42,532 nucleotides of DNA from an uncultured Flavobacteriaceae bacterium (GCA_905479835.1 CAJQNZ010000044.1:1-42532); one strand, 5' to 3'. Positions 16,862 to 26,472 are shown, counted from the stretch's first letter. Notes: generated from the letters alone by a model not told the origin. Made by a program: numbers and translations.

Positions 16862-18814
16862 ATGTTAGACACTAAAGACGAAAACCTTCAAAAACCTGAA
16901 GAAAATTTAAAAAAAATTGAAGAAGCACCATCCACACTTGTTGAAAAAGAAGTCGCTCAAGAGAAAATTGATACGGAGCCTTCTTCGCTAGTTGAAAAAG
17001 AAAAATCTAATGAAGATGCTCTTTCCGAAAAAGAAGTTATTGAAGAAATTGATGATCAAATAGCATTTAATTCTGAGGGAGATCATAATGATGAAGAATT
17101 AGAAGTTAATTATGAAGAATTAGATTTGGAATCTTTAGTGAAAGAGTTGAATTCTCTTATAAGTGAACAGCCTATCCAAAAAATTAATGATAAAGTTAAT
17201 AGGATTAAAAATTCATTTAGCAAGCAATTTTCAGTTTTATACGATGAGAAGAAATCAGCATTTATTGAGCAAGGAGGAGAAAGTATAGATTTTAAATATT
17301 CCAACCCTATAAAAGTTGAATATAATAATTTAATGAAGGGTTTTAAAGAAAAGCGTGGAAATTATTATAAAAGTTTAGACGTTCAGTTAAATACGAACCT
17401 TGAATTAAAATTAGAAGTTATAGACCAATTAAAGGAATTGATTAAAAATGGTGATGCTAAGACAATGTATATTCAATTTCGATCGATTCAAGATAAATGG
17501 AGGGCTATAGGACCTATATCAAGGGATAAATACAACAATACTTGGAGGACTTATCATCATCATGTTGAGCGTTTTTATGATTTATTGCATTTAAGTAACG
17601 ATTTACGAGATCTTGATTTTAAACATAATCTTGAAGAAAAATTAAAACTTGTTGTTAAAGCACAGGAACTTGGTGAACATCATGATATCAACTACGCTTT
17701 TAAACAATTACAATTGTTACATAAAACATGGAAAGAAGAAATAGGTCCAGTTTCTAAAGAATTTCGTGAAAAAGTTTGGAGCGATTTTAGTTCTGCTACT
17801 AAAAAAATTCATGATAAACGTCATGATAATTTTAGAAATATGAAGAGTGATTATCAACAAAATATTGATAATAAAAATGAAATTATTGAACTTATAAAGA
17901 GTATTGATGTGACTAAAAATAATAGTCATAGTGACTGGCAGAAGAGTATGAAAATTGTTGATGAACTGCGAGATTTATTTTTTAAAGTTGGAAATGTTCC
18001 TAAATCTCAGAGCGAAACCATATGGCAGAATTTTAAAGTGGCAACTAGAGAATTTAATCAACATAAAAATAATTTTTATAAAAAAGCGAAAGGAGAGCAG
18101 AGCGTCAATTTAGATAAGAAATTAAAACTTATTGAAAAGGCGAATTCTTTAAAGGATAGTGACGATTGGGAAAATGTTACAGAGATTATGAAAAGTATTC
18201 AGTCTGATTGGAAAAAAATAGGGCACGTCCCAAGGAAACATTCTGATAAAATATGGAATGAATTTAAAAATGCATGTAATCACTATTTTGATAGGTATCA
18301 TAAATTTAAGGATCTAGGAAGTAAAGAAGAGCAAGAGGTGTATTCTAAGAAGAAGGATTTATTGGAATTGATAAAAGTTCAAGCATCAGAAAAAGAAAAT
18401 AAAGTAGATATAGAAACGATTAAAGATTATATAGAAGAATGGAGAAGTCTTGGAAATGTTCCTTTTAATTTGAGACATATTGAGTCTAAATTCTCTAAAG
18501 TTCTAGATACACTTTTTTCTAAACTCTCTATTGATCATAAAGAAAAAGAGATGATCAAGTTTGAAAATAAAATGGAAGGTTTAATTGCTCAGAATGATGT
18601 TCGAAAATTGGATGAAGAACATTTGCTTATCAGAAAAAAGATTGATGAATCCGTTAAAGAAATTCATCAATTGGAAAATAATATTAGTTTTTTCTCGAAT
18701 GCTAAATCTGATAATCCTTTATTAAAAGGCGTTCTTAAAAACATAAGTGATCATAAAGAGATTCTTGAAGTTCTTCAGGACAAACAGAATTTTCTAAAGA
18801 ATTTAACGTATTAA
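16862..18814 (+). CDS. DUF349 domain-containing repeat protein
   Basis: The protein has 650 residues. The first ~85 are acidic and low in complexity (many E and K, with the phrase LVEKE repeated). The rest carries repeated DUF349 units recognised by a W...G.v.....d..W..F pattern: KWRAIGPISRDKYNNTW, TWKEEIGPVSKEFREKVW, FKVGNVPKSQSETIWQNF, DWKKIGHVPRKHSDKIW and EWRSLGNVPFNLRHIESKF. That makes at least five units of about 70 residues, followed by a coiled coil. No signal peptide, so probably cytoplasmic. The function of the family is poorly known. It is monocistronic with a strong terminator. Confidence 0.9.
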   Translation: MLDTKDENLQKPEENLKKIEEAPSTLVEKEVAQEKIDTEPSSLVEKEKSNEDALSEKEVIEEIDDQIAFNSEGDHNDEELEVNYEELDLESLVKELNSLISEQPIQKINDKVNRIKNSFSKQFSVLYDEKKSAFIEQGGESIDFKYSNPIKVEYNNLMKGFKEKRGNYYKSLDVQLNTNLELKLEVIDQLKELIKNGDAKTMYIQFRSIQDKWRAIGPISRDKYNNTWRTYHHHVERFYDLLHLSNDLRDLDFKHNLEEKLKLVVKAQELGEHHDINYAFKQLQLLHKTWKEEIGPVSKEFREKVWSDFSSATKKIHDKRHDNFRNMKSDYQQNIDNKNEIIELIKSIDVTKNNSHSDWQKSMKIVDELRDLFFKVGNVPKSQSETIWQNFKVATREFNQHKNNFYKKAKGEQSVNLDKKLKLIEKANSLKDSDDWENVTEIMKSIQSDWKKIGHVPRKHSDKIWNEFKNACNHYFDRYHKFKDLGSKEEQEVYSKKKDLLELIKVQASEKENKVDIETIKDYIEEWRSLGNVPFNLRHIESKFSKVLDTLFSKLSIDHKEKEMIKFENKMEGLIAQNDVRKLDEEHLLIRKKIDESVKEIHQLENNISFFSNAKSDNPLLKGVLKNISDHKEILEVLQDKQNFLKNLTY

Positions 18815-18817
18815 AAT

Positions 18818-18850
18818 AAAAAACTCTCAAATTATTTTGAGAGTTTTTTT
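18818..18850. terminator. Bidirectional terminator between DUF349 and YceI genes
   Basis: An 11-bp perfect stem (18821-18831 with 18836-18846) with a TTAT loop, flanked by A and T runs. It serves both convergent genes. Confidence 0.92.
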
Positions 18851-18853
18851 ATT

Positions 18854-19468
18854 TTATTGAATCTTTAGATAAGTGACGATGTCTACTTTCACTTCAGACC
18901 ATGTTTTACTGACACCATCAGCGCCTTTATGCAATTCAAAACAGGCAATATTAAGACTCTCAAGCGCTTTTTGAGCATTCCAGTCTTCAACGTTTAATAC
19001 GCCAGAAAAAGAAGCCATCTGTCCGTTTAATGTATATTTCATAGGAAATGACTCTGTAATATTATTCATTTTTATAGTTGCTGTTGCTTCAGTATCAGAA
19101 GTGAGTTCAATATTTCCTGAAAGAAACTCTGTATTATCCATTACACCAAAAAATAGATTCATTAATTTAGAATCTCTATCTTCATTATTGGTAAAAAGGC
19201 TTGAGATAGGTATAGAAAATTCTGTTCCATTCAGCGCCTCTCTAGGAGTAAGACTTTTTTTAATATTAGTAAAGTTCACCTTAGTAAACTGACCTCCAAC
19301 ACCTATTTTCTCTGTTGTTTTATAGGCTGTAAAACTTACTTTGGTGGTACGAGGTTCTACAGAATAGAATTTTTCAGTACTATTCACTTCGTTTTTTTTG
19401 TCATTTTTACAAGAAATAGTTGTTATACTTATTAGTGCAAGAATTGTAATTAATGCTATTTTTTTCAT
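18854..19468 (-). CDS. YceI-family lipid-binding lipoprotein
   Basis: The protein has 204 residues with a lipobox Cys at residue 20 (ISITTISC). The YceI lipocalin-like beta-barrel pattern is visible: FYSVEPRTTKVSFTAYKTTEKIGVGGQFTKVNF early on, then FSIPISSLFTNNEDRDSKL and a C-terminal KTWSEVKVDIV. YceI-like proteins bind isoprenoid or fatty-acyl chains in the periplasm. It is the last gene of the rsfS-ftsH-LUD-cdsA-psd-ACBP run, 13 bp downstream of the acyl-CoA-binding protein, which fits a lipid-related role (inference). Confidence 0.88.
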   Translation of the reverse strand: MKKIALITILALISITTISCKNDKKNEVNSTEKFYSVEPRTTKVSFTAYKTTEKIGVGGQFTKVNFTNIKKSLTPREALNGTEFSIPISSLFTNNEDRDSKLMNLFFGVMDNTEFLSGNIELTSDTEATATIKMNNITESFPMKYTLNGQMASFSGVLNVEDWNAQKALESLNIACFELHKGADGVSKTWSEVKVDIVTYLKIQ

Positions 19469-19481
19469 TACGTGAATTTTA

Positions 19482-19751
19482 TTAATTATTGGAATTTAAA
19501 TGTTTTTTTACCAGTTTTATATATTCCTTTTTGGCATCTTCTTCAGATACATGACTTAATTGAAACCAGGCATTTAATTTGAAAGCATTTCTTACATCTT
19601 CATTACTGCTAGATTGTTCGTAATTATTCCCTTTGGTTGCTTGTTTGTAATATGCGTAGAACTGTAACATTACATCAGCAGGAAGTTTATCTTTGGTTTC
19701 CGAAGCAAGTTTATAAGCTTGGTCGAACTTCGTATTTAGTTTTTTTTTCAT
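19482..19751 (-). CDS. Acyl-CoA-binding protein
   Basis: From the ATG at 19751 the protein is 89 residues (MKKKLNTKFDQAYKLASE), which is the canonical length of the four-helix acyl-CoA-binding protein. The frame continues up to 19799, overlapping psd, but that adds a non-homologous N-terminus. Family residues are visible: LKL-type helix LPADVMLQFYAYYKQATKG, then AFKLNAWFQLSHVSEEDAKKEYIKLV. It binds long-chain acyl-CoA in the cytoplasm. Its place after psd and cdsA suggests a role as a carrier for phospholipid synthesis (inference). Confidence 0.9.
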   Translation of the reverse strand: MKKKLNTKFDQAYKLASETKDKLPADVMLQFYAYYKQATKGNNYEQSSSNEDVRNAFKLNAWFQLSHVSEEDAKKEYIKLVKKHLNSNN

Positions 19752-19785
19752 TATAAAATAACTATTCAAAGATATGAAAAAGAAA

Positions 19786-20436
19786 TTATAATGAGGCAAC
19801 TATTTGTTGTCCGCCTTTCACTTTTTGATTTAATTCTACATTAATTTTCGCATCCAATGGAAGAAATAAATCAACTCTAGATCCAAATTTTATAAAACCT
19901 GCATCTGTACCTTGTTCTACAATTTCGCCAACAGTTGCATAGTTTACAATTCTTCTAGCCAATGCTCCAGCAATCTGACGATATAAAACCTTACCTATTG
20001 TTTTATTTTCAATTACTATAGTAGTGCGTTCATTTTCCTCAGAAGCCTTAGGATGCCAAGCGACTAAATATTTTCCTGGATGGTATTTACTTAACACTAC
20101 TTTTCCACTTATAGGATAACGAGTTACATGTACATTTAAAGGTGACATAAAAATCGAAACTTGTAATCTCTTGTCTTTAAAAAATTCAGGTTCATAGACT
20201 TCTTCTATGACAACGACCTTACCATCTACTGGTGAAATGATATTATTTTCATTTAGTTCTGTAACCCTTTTTGGATTTCTGAAAAACTGTAAGATCAAGA
20301 TAAAAAGCCCAATAAAAACTATTGAAATAATTTTACGTAACCATCCAATCTCAATAAACGTATCAATTGCTAAAATGGAAACTAACAGAAGAACAACTGC
20401 TATTAAAATAATTTTATAACCTTCTTTATGGAACAT
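19786..20436 (-). CDS. psd: Phosphatidylserine decarboxylase (short PSD-A type)
   Basis: Decarboxylates phosphatidylserine to phosphatidylethanolamine, the main membrane lipid. The protein has 216 residues, the size of the short type. Two N-terminal hydrophobic segments (about 8-24 and 34-51) anchor it. ISPVDGKVV (Asp71), FMSPLNVHVTRYPISG (His103), KYHPGKYLVAWHPKASEENER and the self-cleavage site FGSRVDLFLP (Gly185-Ser186; the Ser becomes the pyruvoyl group) are all present. It is 3 bp downstream of cdsA, which makes its precursor CDP-diacylglycerol. No pssA is in the window. Confidence 0.95.
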   Translation of the reverse strand: MFHKEGYKIILIAVVLLLVSILAIDTFIEIGWLRKIISIVFIGLFILILQFFRNPKRVTELNENNIISPVDGKVVVIEEVYEPEFFKDKRLQVSIFMSPLNVHVTRYPISGKVVLSKYHPGKYLVAWHPKASEENERTTIVIENKTIGKVLYRQIAGALARRIVNYATVGEIVEQGTDAGFIKFGSRVDLFLPLDAKINVELNQKVKGGQQIVASL

Positions 20437-20439
20437 AAC

Positions 20440-21252
20440 TTATACGATTTGTAAATAAATAAAAATAAATGGAGCTGCAAAAATAACACTATCAAATCGA
20501 TCTAGGAATCCTCCATGACCTGGAATTAAATTACTACTATCCTTGATTCCAGCCTGGCGTTTAAACATCGACTCTATTAAATCTCCTAAAACTCCAAAAA
20601 CACTTACTAGACCTGCCAATACAATCCATTGAATAGGTGAAAGCATTGTAAAGTATTGAGCAATAAAAAAACTCATAATAAAACACGCAATCATTCCTCC
20701 AATAAACCCTTCAACAGTCTTGTTTGGCGAAATACGTTTTAATAATTTCATTTTTCCAAAGTTCTTCCCAATTAAATAAGCGAAAGAATCATTACTCCAA
20801 ATCAGAATAAAAACACCTAAAATGGTTGTTTTAGCATAAGAGTCATCAGCATTCAAAAAAGGAATTTGAACCATTAAAACGAATGGAACGATAATGTATA
20901 CAACGCTTAGAAATATTTTCCCTAGATGGCTTACAATTTCTTCTTTTTTTGCTAATAAAATCCAGGCAAATGAACAAAAGATAGTCAGAAATAAAAGAAC
21001 TCCTGCATATTGAAATATAACCTTAGAAGGTACATCTTCAACACTTAATATGTTTCCAAATATATAGGCTAAAGTTCCAATTATATATGGGAAAATACTT
21101 TTTAATTTGATCATTTTCATGAATTCATATAAGCACAATAGCATCATCACAAAGAAAAGAGTTAAAAAACTAATCTTACTGTATAAAATTGAGCTTATAA
21201 GAAAAAAAACATATACAATACCAGAAACTATTCTTGTTAAAAAGTTATTCAT
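20440..21252 (-). CDS. cdsA: Phosphatidate cytidylyltransferase
   Basis: Makes CDP-diacylglycerol from CTP and phosphatidic acid. The protein has 270 residues, about eight membrane segments, and the CDS signature near the C-terminus: SNDSFAYLIGKNFGKMKLL, ISPNKTVEGFIGG, GDLIESMFKRQAGIKDSS and IPGHGGFLDRFDS, with the metal-binding Asp residues intact. It begins 1 bp after the LUD gene ends and is followed 3 bp later by psd, so phospholipid synthesis steps are adjacent in one operon. Confidence 0.96.
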   Translation of the reverse strand: MNNFLTRIVSGIVYVFFLISSILYSKISFLTLFFVMMLLCLYEFMKMIKLKSIFPYIIGTLAYIFGNILSVEDVPSKVIFQYAGVLLFLTIFCSFAWILLAKKEEIVSHLGKIFLSVVYIIVPFVLMVQIPFLNADDSYAKTTILGVFILIWSNDSFAYLIGKNFGKMKLLKRISPNKTVEGFIGGMIACFIMSFFIAQYFTMLSPIQWIVLAGLVSVFGVLGDLIESMFKRQAGIKDSSNLIPGHGGFLDRFDSVIFAAPFIFIYLQIV

Positions 21253-21253
21253 T

Positions 21254-21847
21254 TTATAAATCTTCTAATAGAAGCAAATATAGGTTTTTAGAATTATTAG
21301 TTCCATAATTCATGAAGTTTTCGTCACTATTAATATGAGTAGTGTAGTTTTTTATGGGACTTATGTTTGTCGGTAAATCTTTACCCGAATATTTATTTTT
21401 AATTCCGGTTAAACTTTCTCCCATATTTTTCACAATCTGACTTGTGGTTGCCAATACAATAAAATCATTAGTAAGAGTTGAAAGTCGTTTTTCTTTTATT
21501 TGGTTTGAAGAAAAAAGCAAACTTCCATTTTCTGAAATTAAATACTCACAAGTTGTAAATAATGGATTGATAGGATTAAATTTGGAGTCAGTTTTTATAT
21601 CTATTGAAGCGATATAAGAACCTAAATCTTTATTAATAAATGTTATTGAATTCCAATTATTTTCTTCAATAATATTTAAAAGACTCTTTGTTACATCTTC
21701 TTTTTTTAAACAATATAAAAACTTCCCACCTCTTTTAATAAAGTTATGTACAAATGAGTCATCTAAAGATAATACAACGTTTTGTTTATTTATTTCATCT
21801 TTAGAAGATTCATCCGATGTTTTAAATATTTTTTTTAAAAAATTCAA
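21254..21847 (-). CDS. LUD domain-containing protein (LutC/YkgG-like)
   Basis: The protein has 197 residues and no signal peptide. The end of the domain carries TSQIVKNMGESLTGIKNKYSG, PTNISPIKNYTTHI and LYLLLLEDL, a pattern I know from the LUD proteins lying between ftsH and cdsA in flavobacteria. LUD proteins elsewhere act with iron-sulfur subunits in lactate oxidation (LutABC); no LutA or LutB is present here, so a lactate role is doubtful. The N-terminal ~40 residues are charged and divergent. Function in this setting is unknown. Confidence 0.75.
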   Translation of the reverse strand: MNFLKKIFKTSDESSKDEINKQNVVLSLDDSFVHNFIKRGGKFLYCLKKEDVTKSLLNIIEENNWNSITFINKDLGSYIASIDIKTDSKFNPINPLFTTCEYLISENGSLLFSSNQIKEKRLSTLTNDFIVLATTSQIVKNMGESLTGIKNKYSGKDLPTNISPIKNYTTHINSDENFMNYGTNNSKNLYLLLLEDL

Positions 21848-21872
21848 GGTAGTTTTTTGTTTTTAAAAATTT

Positions 21873-23900
21873 TTATTCTTTTTCTGTTGAAATTGTTTCT
21901 TCATTTTCTGAAACTTTAGGTTTTTTTTCAACTTTAGTTTCCTTTTTTGTTTGCTTTTTCTTTGATTTACTTGGAGCAATAGGTGATTTAGTAAAAGGTC
22001 TTTCTCCAAATATCTTAACTAAATCATCTCCAAAAATAACTTCTTTTTCTAAAAGTAATTCTGCCAGTTCTATTAACTTATCTTTATTTTCTGTAACAAC
22101 TTTAATGGCTCTTTGGTATTGATTTTCAATTAATAAAGAGATTTCTTCATCAATAGTTTGAGCCGTTTTCTCACTATATGGTTTTGTAAATCCATATTCT
22201 CCTCCTCCTGACGAATCATAATAACTTAAGTTTCCAATTTTGTCACTCAAGCCATAGATGGTAACCATCGCTTTTGCTTGTTTGGTTACTTTTTCTAAAT
22301 CACTTAACGCACCTGTAGTTATCACGTCAAACATTACCTTTTCTGCAGCTCTTCCACCCAAAGTCATACACATCTCGTCAAACATTTGTTGCTTTTCTAC
22401 AAGCATTCTTTCTTCAGGTAAATACCATGCAGCACCTAAAGATTGACCACGAGGAACAATAGTAACTTTAACCAAAGGAGCAGCATGCTCTAGCATCCAA
22501 CCTACTGTTGCATGTCCTGCTTCGTGATAAGCAACGGTAGTTTTTTCTTTAATAGTAATCAGTTTATTTTTTTTCTCTAAACCGCCAACTATTCTGTCAG
22601 TAGCATCCAGAAAATCTTGATGATGTACGGATTTTTTATTTTCTCTTGCAGCCATTAATGCCGCTTCATTACAAAGATTGGCAATGTCTGCTCCTGAAAA
22701 TCCAGGAGTTTGTTTAGATAAGAAATCTAAATCAACATCTTTATTTAATTTTAATGGCTTTATATGAACTTTGAATATTTCTTTGCGCTCATTTAAATCT
22801 GGTAAATCAACATAAATCTGACGGTCAAATCTTCCTGCTCTCATCAATGCTTTATCCAGTACATCTGCTCTATTGGTTGCAGCAAGAACAATAACGTTCA
22901 CATCTGTACCAAATCCATCCATTTCTGTAAGTAATTGATTCAGTGTGTTTTCACGCTCATCATTTCCTCCTGTCATGTTACTTTTTCCTCTTGAACGACC
23001 TATTGCGTCAATCTCATCTATAAAAATTATAGATGGAGATTTCTGAGCAGCTTGTTTAAATAAATCTCTTACACGAGAGGCTCCAACACCAACGAACATT
23101 TCAACAAAATCAGATCCTGAAAGAGAGAAAAATGGAACGTCTGCTTCACCTGCAACAGCTTTGGCCAATAAAGTTTTTCCTGTTCCTGGAGGTCCTACAA
23201 GTAAAGCGCCTTTTGGTATTTTTCCACCAAGTGCTGTATATTTTTCTGGGCTTTTTAAGAAGTCAACAATTTCTTGAACTTCTTCTTTGGCACCTTCAAG
23301 CCCTGCTACATCTTTAAAACTAGTTTTAACTTTTTGATCTTTGTCAAAAAGTTTAGCCTTTGACTTTCCAATACTAAATATTTGACCTCCGCCTCCTGCA
23401 GATCCTCCTCCAGACATTCTTCTCATAAAGAAAATCCAAAGCCCAATAAGCAATATAAATGGTAACCAACCGATTATTTCGGCCATAATGTTGGCCTGTT
23501 TTTTGCTTTTTTTGTCAAAATCTAAAGTTAATTCTGACTTTCTTGTGTTTAATTCGTTTTCAAAATTTTGAAGATCTCCAAAATCATAGATGTAATGGGG
23601 AGCACTTGCATCTTTAAAAAGAGAAGGTTTTCCTATCTCTTTATATTTATCTTTTTGAAGAACATCATTTTTTAAAATGATATGTGCAACATCTTGATTT
23701 ACAATAATAATATCTTTAATATCATTATCAATTAACATCGTTTTGAAATCATTCTCAGAAAGATCGTCTGTAATATTACTCACTCCTTTGATAAACTGGA
23801 ATCCAATAAGTAATACAAATACAATTCCATAAATCCAATAAGAATTAAATTTTGGAAAATTACCTAAGTTTTTTTTATCTTTATTTTCTTTAGTACTCAT
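21873..23900 (-). CDS. ftsH: ATP-dependent zinc metalloprotease FtsH
   Basis: A membrane-anchored AAA+ protease that degrades membrane and short-lived cytoplasmic proteins. The protein has 675 residues. Two membrane segments (about 21-38 and 140-159) flank a periplasmic region. The AAA domain has Walker A GPPGTGKT (226-233), Walker B IIFIDEID (281-288), and the second region of homology with arginine fingers in [11 protein letters not shown]. The zinc site HEAGH is at 449-453. The C-terminal tail is lysine- and glutamate-rich (about 50 residues) and probably disordered. It is 25 bp downstream of rsfS in one transcript. Confidence 0.97.
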   Translation of the reverse strand: MSTKENKDKKNLGNFPKFNSYWIYGIVFVLLIGFQFIKGVSNITDDLSENDFKTMLIDNDIKDIIIVNQDVAHIILKNDVLQKDKYKEIGKPSLFKDASAPHYIYDFGDLQNFENELNTRKSELTLDFDKKSKKQANIMAEIIGWLPFILLIGLWIFFMRRMSGGGSAGGGGQIFSIGKSKAKLFDKDQKVKTSFKDVAGLEGAKEEVQEIVDFLKSPEKYTALGGKIPKGALLVGPPGTGKTLLAKAVAGEADVPFFSLSGSDFVEMFVGVGASRVRDLFKQAAQKSPSIIFIDEIDAIGRSRGKSNMTGGNDERENTLNQLLTEMDGFGTDVNVIVLAATNRADVLDKALMRAGRFDRQIYVDLPDLNERKEIFKVHIKPLKLNKDVDLDFLSKQTPGFSGADIANLCNEAALMAARENKKSVHHQDFLDATDRIVGGLEKKNKLITIKEKTTVAYHEAGHATVGWMLEHAAPLVKVTIVPRGQSLGAAWYLPEERMLVEKQQMFDEMCMTLGGRAAEKVMFDVITTGALSDLEKVTKQAKAMVTIYGLSDKIGNLSYYDSSGGGEYGFTKPYSEKTAQTIDEEISLLIENQYQRAIKVVTENKDKLIELAELLLEKEVIFGDDLVKIFGERPFTKSPIAPSKSKKKQTKKETKVEKKPKVSENEETISTEKE

Positions 23901-23925
23901 CTATAGTGTTGTAAAATATATATTC

Positions 23926-24297
23926 TTAAACTGTTGTTGTAATGGTTGTGATTTTTGCATCTCCCCAAAGGCTTTCTATGTCGTAATATTCTCGAATCTC
24001 TTTTTGAAAAACATGAACTACAACATTTACGTAATCCATTAAAACCCATTGAGCATTTGTTTCTCCTTCTATATGCCATGGCTTGTCTTTAAGTTCTTTA
24101 CTCACCATTTTTTGAACAGATTGCGTTATCGCTTTCACTTGAGTATTTGAATTACCGGTACATATTATGAAATAATTTGTTACAGTATTTTCAATTTCTC
24201 TTAAATCAAATAACTGTATATCAGCACCTTTTATTTCCTCAATTCCTTTTATGATAACTGCTATAAGCTCATCTTCACTTACTCTTTTTTTAGCCAT
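23926..24297 (-). CDS. rsfS: Ribosomal silencing factor RsfS
   Basis: Binds L14 on the large ribosomal subunit and blocks subunit joining under starvation. The protein has 123 residues. Family motifs: ADIQLFDLREIENTVTNYFIICTGNSNTQVKAI, then KPWHIEGETNAQWVLMDYVNVVVHVFQKEIREYYDIESLW. It is the first gene of the rsfS-ftsH-LUD-cdsA-psd-ACBP-yceI run. A -7 element lies about 23 bp upstream in the divergent region with birA. Confidence 0.96.
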   Translation of the reverse strand: MAKKRVSEDELIAVIIKGIEEIKGADIQLFDLREIENTVTNYFIICTGNSNTQVKAITQSVQKMVSKELKDKPWHIEGETNAQWVLMDYVNVVVHVFQKEIREYYDIESLWGDAKITTITTTV

Positions 24298-24319
24298 TAA
24301 AAATTATTTAGTTTTGTGA

Positions 24320-24349
24320 CAAAGTTATTGTTTTTTTATGAGTAATTAA
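24320..24349 (-). promoter_or_regulatory. Promoter of the rsfS-ftsH operon
   Basis: On the minus strand TTA (24349-24347), a 19-nt spacer and TAACTTTG (24327-24320) match the Bacteroidota consensus with TTA in place of TTG. Confidence 0.55.
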
Positions 24350-24383
24350 CCACATAAAAATAATGATTATATTTAATATTATT

Positions 24384-25118
24384 ATGAAGATAATCAAACT
24401 TAATGCCATTGAATCGACCAATACATTTTTAAAAGATTTGTGTCAAAGAAATGAGTTAGAAAACTTTACGGTTGTGTATGCTGAGAATCAATTAAAAGGA
24501 CGAGGTCAAATGAACTCTAAATGGGATTCCGAAGTAGGTAAAAATTTAACATTCAGTGTGTTAATTAAATATTCTTCCTTCGCAGTAAGCAATCAATTTT
24601 ATATCAGTAAATTCATATCATTGGCTATTTATGATGTTATAAATTCCATTGTTGAAGTTCCAGTTGCAATAAAATGGCCAAACGACATATTGACAGAAAG
24701 GAAAAAAGTAGGCGGTATACTGATTGAGAACTCGGTCAAAAGGTCAGAAATTCAATATTCTGTTGTAGGAATAGGTATTAATTTAAACCAAGAATCATTC
24801 GATAATTTGCCAAATGCTATTTCTTTAAAAATGATAACAGGTCAAGTGTATGATTTGGAGTTGTTATTAAAAAAAATAGTTGAGTCAGTTAAATTAAATT
24901 ATGAGTTGATTGTTGATGCTAAATTTGATAGTATCAATAAGCGCTATTTAAAATATTTGTATAAATATCTTAAGCCTTCAATGTATAAAGATGTAGTAAA
25001 AGGAAATTTATTTTTAGGAAAAATTGTAGGTGTTTCCGATGATGGGAGATTGAATGTTGAATTGGAAGATGAAAAGATAAAAGTATTTAACTTAAAGGAG
25101 ATTGAATTTATAAATTAA
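24384..25118 (+). CDS. birA: Biotin--[acetyl-CoA-carboxylase] ligase (BirA without DNA-binding domain)
   Basis: Activates biotin with ATP and attaches it to the biotin carrier protein. From the ATG at 24384 (MKIIKLNAIESTNTFLKDL) the protein has 244 residues; the frame opens at 24363 but the extra seven residues are not needed. Catalytic motifs: ESTNTFLK, GRGQMNSKWDSEVGKNLTFSVL (biotinyl-AMP binding), IKWPNDIL and KKVGGILIEN. The N-terminal winged helix of E. coli BirA is absent, so it is a ligase and not a repressor. It overlaps the convergent prmC by 11 bp. Confidence 0.95.
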   Translation: MKIIKLNAIESTNTFLKDLCQRNELENFTVVYAENQLKGRGQMNSKWDSEVGKNLTFSVLIKYSSFAVSNQFYISKFISLAIYDVINSIVEVPVAIKWPNDILTERKKVGGILIENSVKRSEIQYSVVGIGINLNQESFDNLPNAISLKMITGQVYDLELLLKKIVESVKLNYELIVDAKFDSINKRYLKYLYKYLKPSMYKDVVKGNLFLGKIVGVSDDGRLNVELEDEKIKVFNLKEIEFIN

Positions 25119-25959
25119 TTGCTTTAATCATTCTGTCATTATTAAAAATATCTTTTCGGAGTTCAATATTTTTTAATTCTTTTTTTTCTAATAAATCCAT
25201 AGTTTCTTTCCCTAAATATTGATTTATTTCAAAATACAAATTTCCATTTGGCATTAAATTTTTTTTAGCAAAATCAGTTATTTTATCGTAAAAAAGTAAA
25301 GGGTTGCTGTCTTTAACAAACAATGCTAGATGCGGTTCATTGTCTAAAACATTATTTTTAATCTCCTTTTTTTCAAGATCTCTTACGTATGGAGGATTAC
25401 TTACAATACTATTAAATTGAGTAGTTAATTCATCTAATTGTAAGATGTCTTCATTGATAAATTTAATTTCAATATTGTTTAAGATTGCATTTTCTTGAGC
25501 AATTTTTAATGCTTTTTTTGATGTGTCCAATGCCCATATTTCAGCATTTGGAATGTTTTTAGCTAGTGAAATAGCAATGCATCCACTTCCAGTTCCGATA
25601 TCTAATATTTTAATTTTGTCAGAATTTTTTTTCACATCTTCAATGATCCAACTCACCAGTTCTTCTGTTTCAGGTCTAGGAATCAATACGTTTTTATCAA
25701 CTTTGAAAGGCAATCCGTAAAATTCAGTTTTACCGATAATATATTGAAGGGGTATTTCTTTTCTTAATTGAACTAGAGAATCTGAAAAATAGATTTCATC
25801 ATCAGGAGTTAACTCTTGGTTTGGATTTAAAGCAAGGTCAATTCTTTTCAATCCAATTTTAAATTCAATTAATTGAAAAAAGAAACTTTCGATTTCAGTT
25901 ATAGGGTATAAATCCTTTAAATGAATTTTAAAAATATTTTTTAAAGAAGTAATTGTCAT
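25108..25959 (-). CDS. prmC: Peptide chain release factor N(5)-glutamine methyltransferase
   Basis: Methylates the Gln of the GGQ motif in release factors RF1 and RF2. The protein has 283 residues. The N-terminal helical domain contains PLQYIIGKTEFYGLPF; the Rossmann-like domain has IPRPETEELV, DIGTGSGCIAISLA (S-adenosylmethionine site, about 120-133) and the NPPY motif (188-191). The start overlaps the stop of the upstream GNAT gene by one base (TAATG-type junction), so the two are coupled. In many bacteria prmC follows prfA; not here. Confidence 0.95.
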   Translation of the reverse strand: MTITSLKNIFKIHLKDLYPITEIESFFFQLIEFKIGLKRIDLALNPNQELTPDDEIYFSDSLVQLRKEIPLQYIIGKTEFYGLPFKVDKNVLIPRPETEELVSWIIEDVKKNSDKIKILDIGTGSGCIAISLAKNIPNAEIWALDTSKKALKIAQENAILNNIEIKFINEDILQLDELTTQFNSIVSNPPYVRDLEKKEIKNNVLDNEPHLALFVKDSNPLLFYDKITDFAKKNLMPNGNLYFEINQYLGKETMDLLEKKELKNIELRKDIFNNDRMIKAINL

Positions 25960-26450
25960 TACAAAGTTTTAATCATCCACATGTTACAACTATAATGACC
26001 AGTATCTCCTAATGGTTTTTCTAAAGATTGAAATCCTACTTTTTTATATAGTTTTCTCGCATCAGTCATATAAGGAAGTGTTTCTAAATAACATTTATCA
26101 TAACCCAATTCTTTTGCCTTAAGTAAGCAAGTTTCCATCATTTGAAATCCCAATCCTTTTCCTCTTGCTTCGGGAGAAAAATACATTTTTTGTAATTCGC
26201 AGATGTTTTCAGTTGAATTTTCCAATTGTGCAATTCCAGCACCTCCTATTATTTTATTTTTATCTGATACGATATAGTATGTTGAAGTATTTTTTTTATA
26301 CGTTTCATACATCATATCAAGCGATACATCTTCATAGGCTGTGCCTACTTTTGGTACTCCCATTTCTATAAGAACACCTCTGATTACTCTGGCAATTTGT
26401 TGATTGTCATTCTGTTGAATCTCACGGATTGTATAGTTATTCATACTCAA
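25959..26450 (-). CDS. GNAT family N-acetyltransferase
   Basis: The protein has 163 residues and no signal peptide. The acetyl-CoA-binding motif of the GNAT fold is visible as MYFSPEARGKGLGFQMMETCLLKAKELG (the R/Q-x-x-G-x-G/A loop), preceded by strand IIGGAGIAQL and followed by CYLETLPYMTDARKLYKKVGF. The start could be the first Met (26450) or the third residue (26444). It is coupled to prmC by a one-base overlap. The substrate cannot be read from sequence. Confidence 0.88.
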   Translation of the reverse strand: MSMNNYTIREIQQNDNQQIARVIRGVLIEMGVPKVGTAYEDVSLDMMYETYKKNTSTYYIVSDKNKIIGGAGIAQLENSTENICELQKMYFSPEARGKGLGFQMMETCLLKAKELGYDKCYLETLPYMTDARKLYKKVGFQSLEKPLGDTGHYSCNMWMIKTL

Positions 26451-26472
26451 TTTAAAGTCTTATTTTTGTGTT

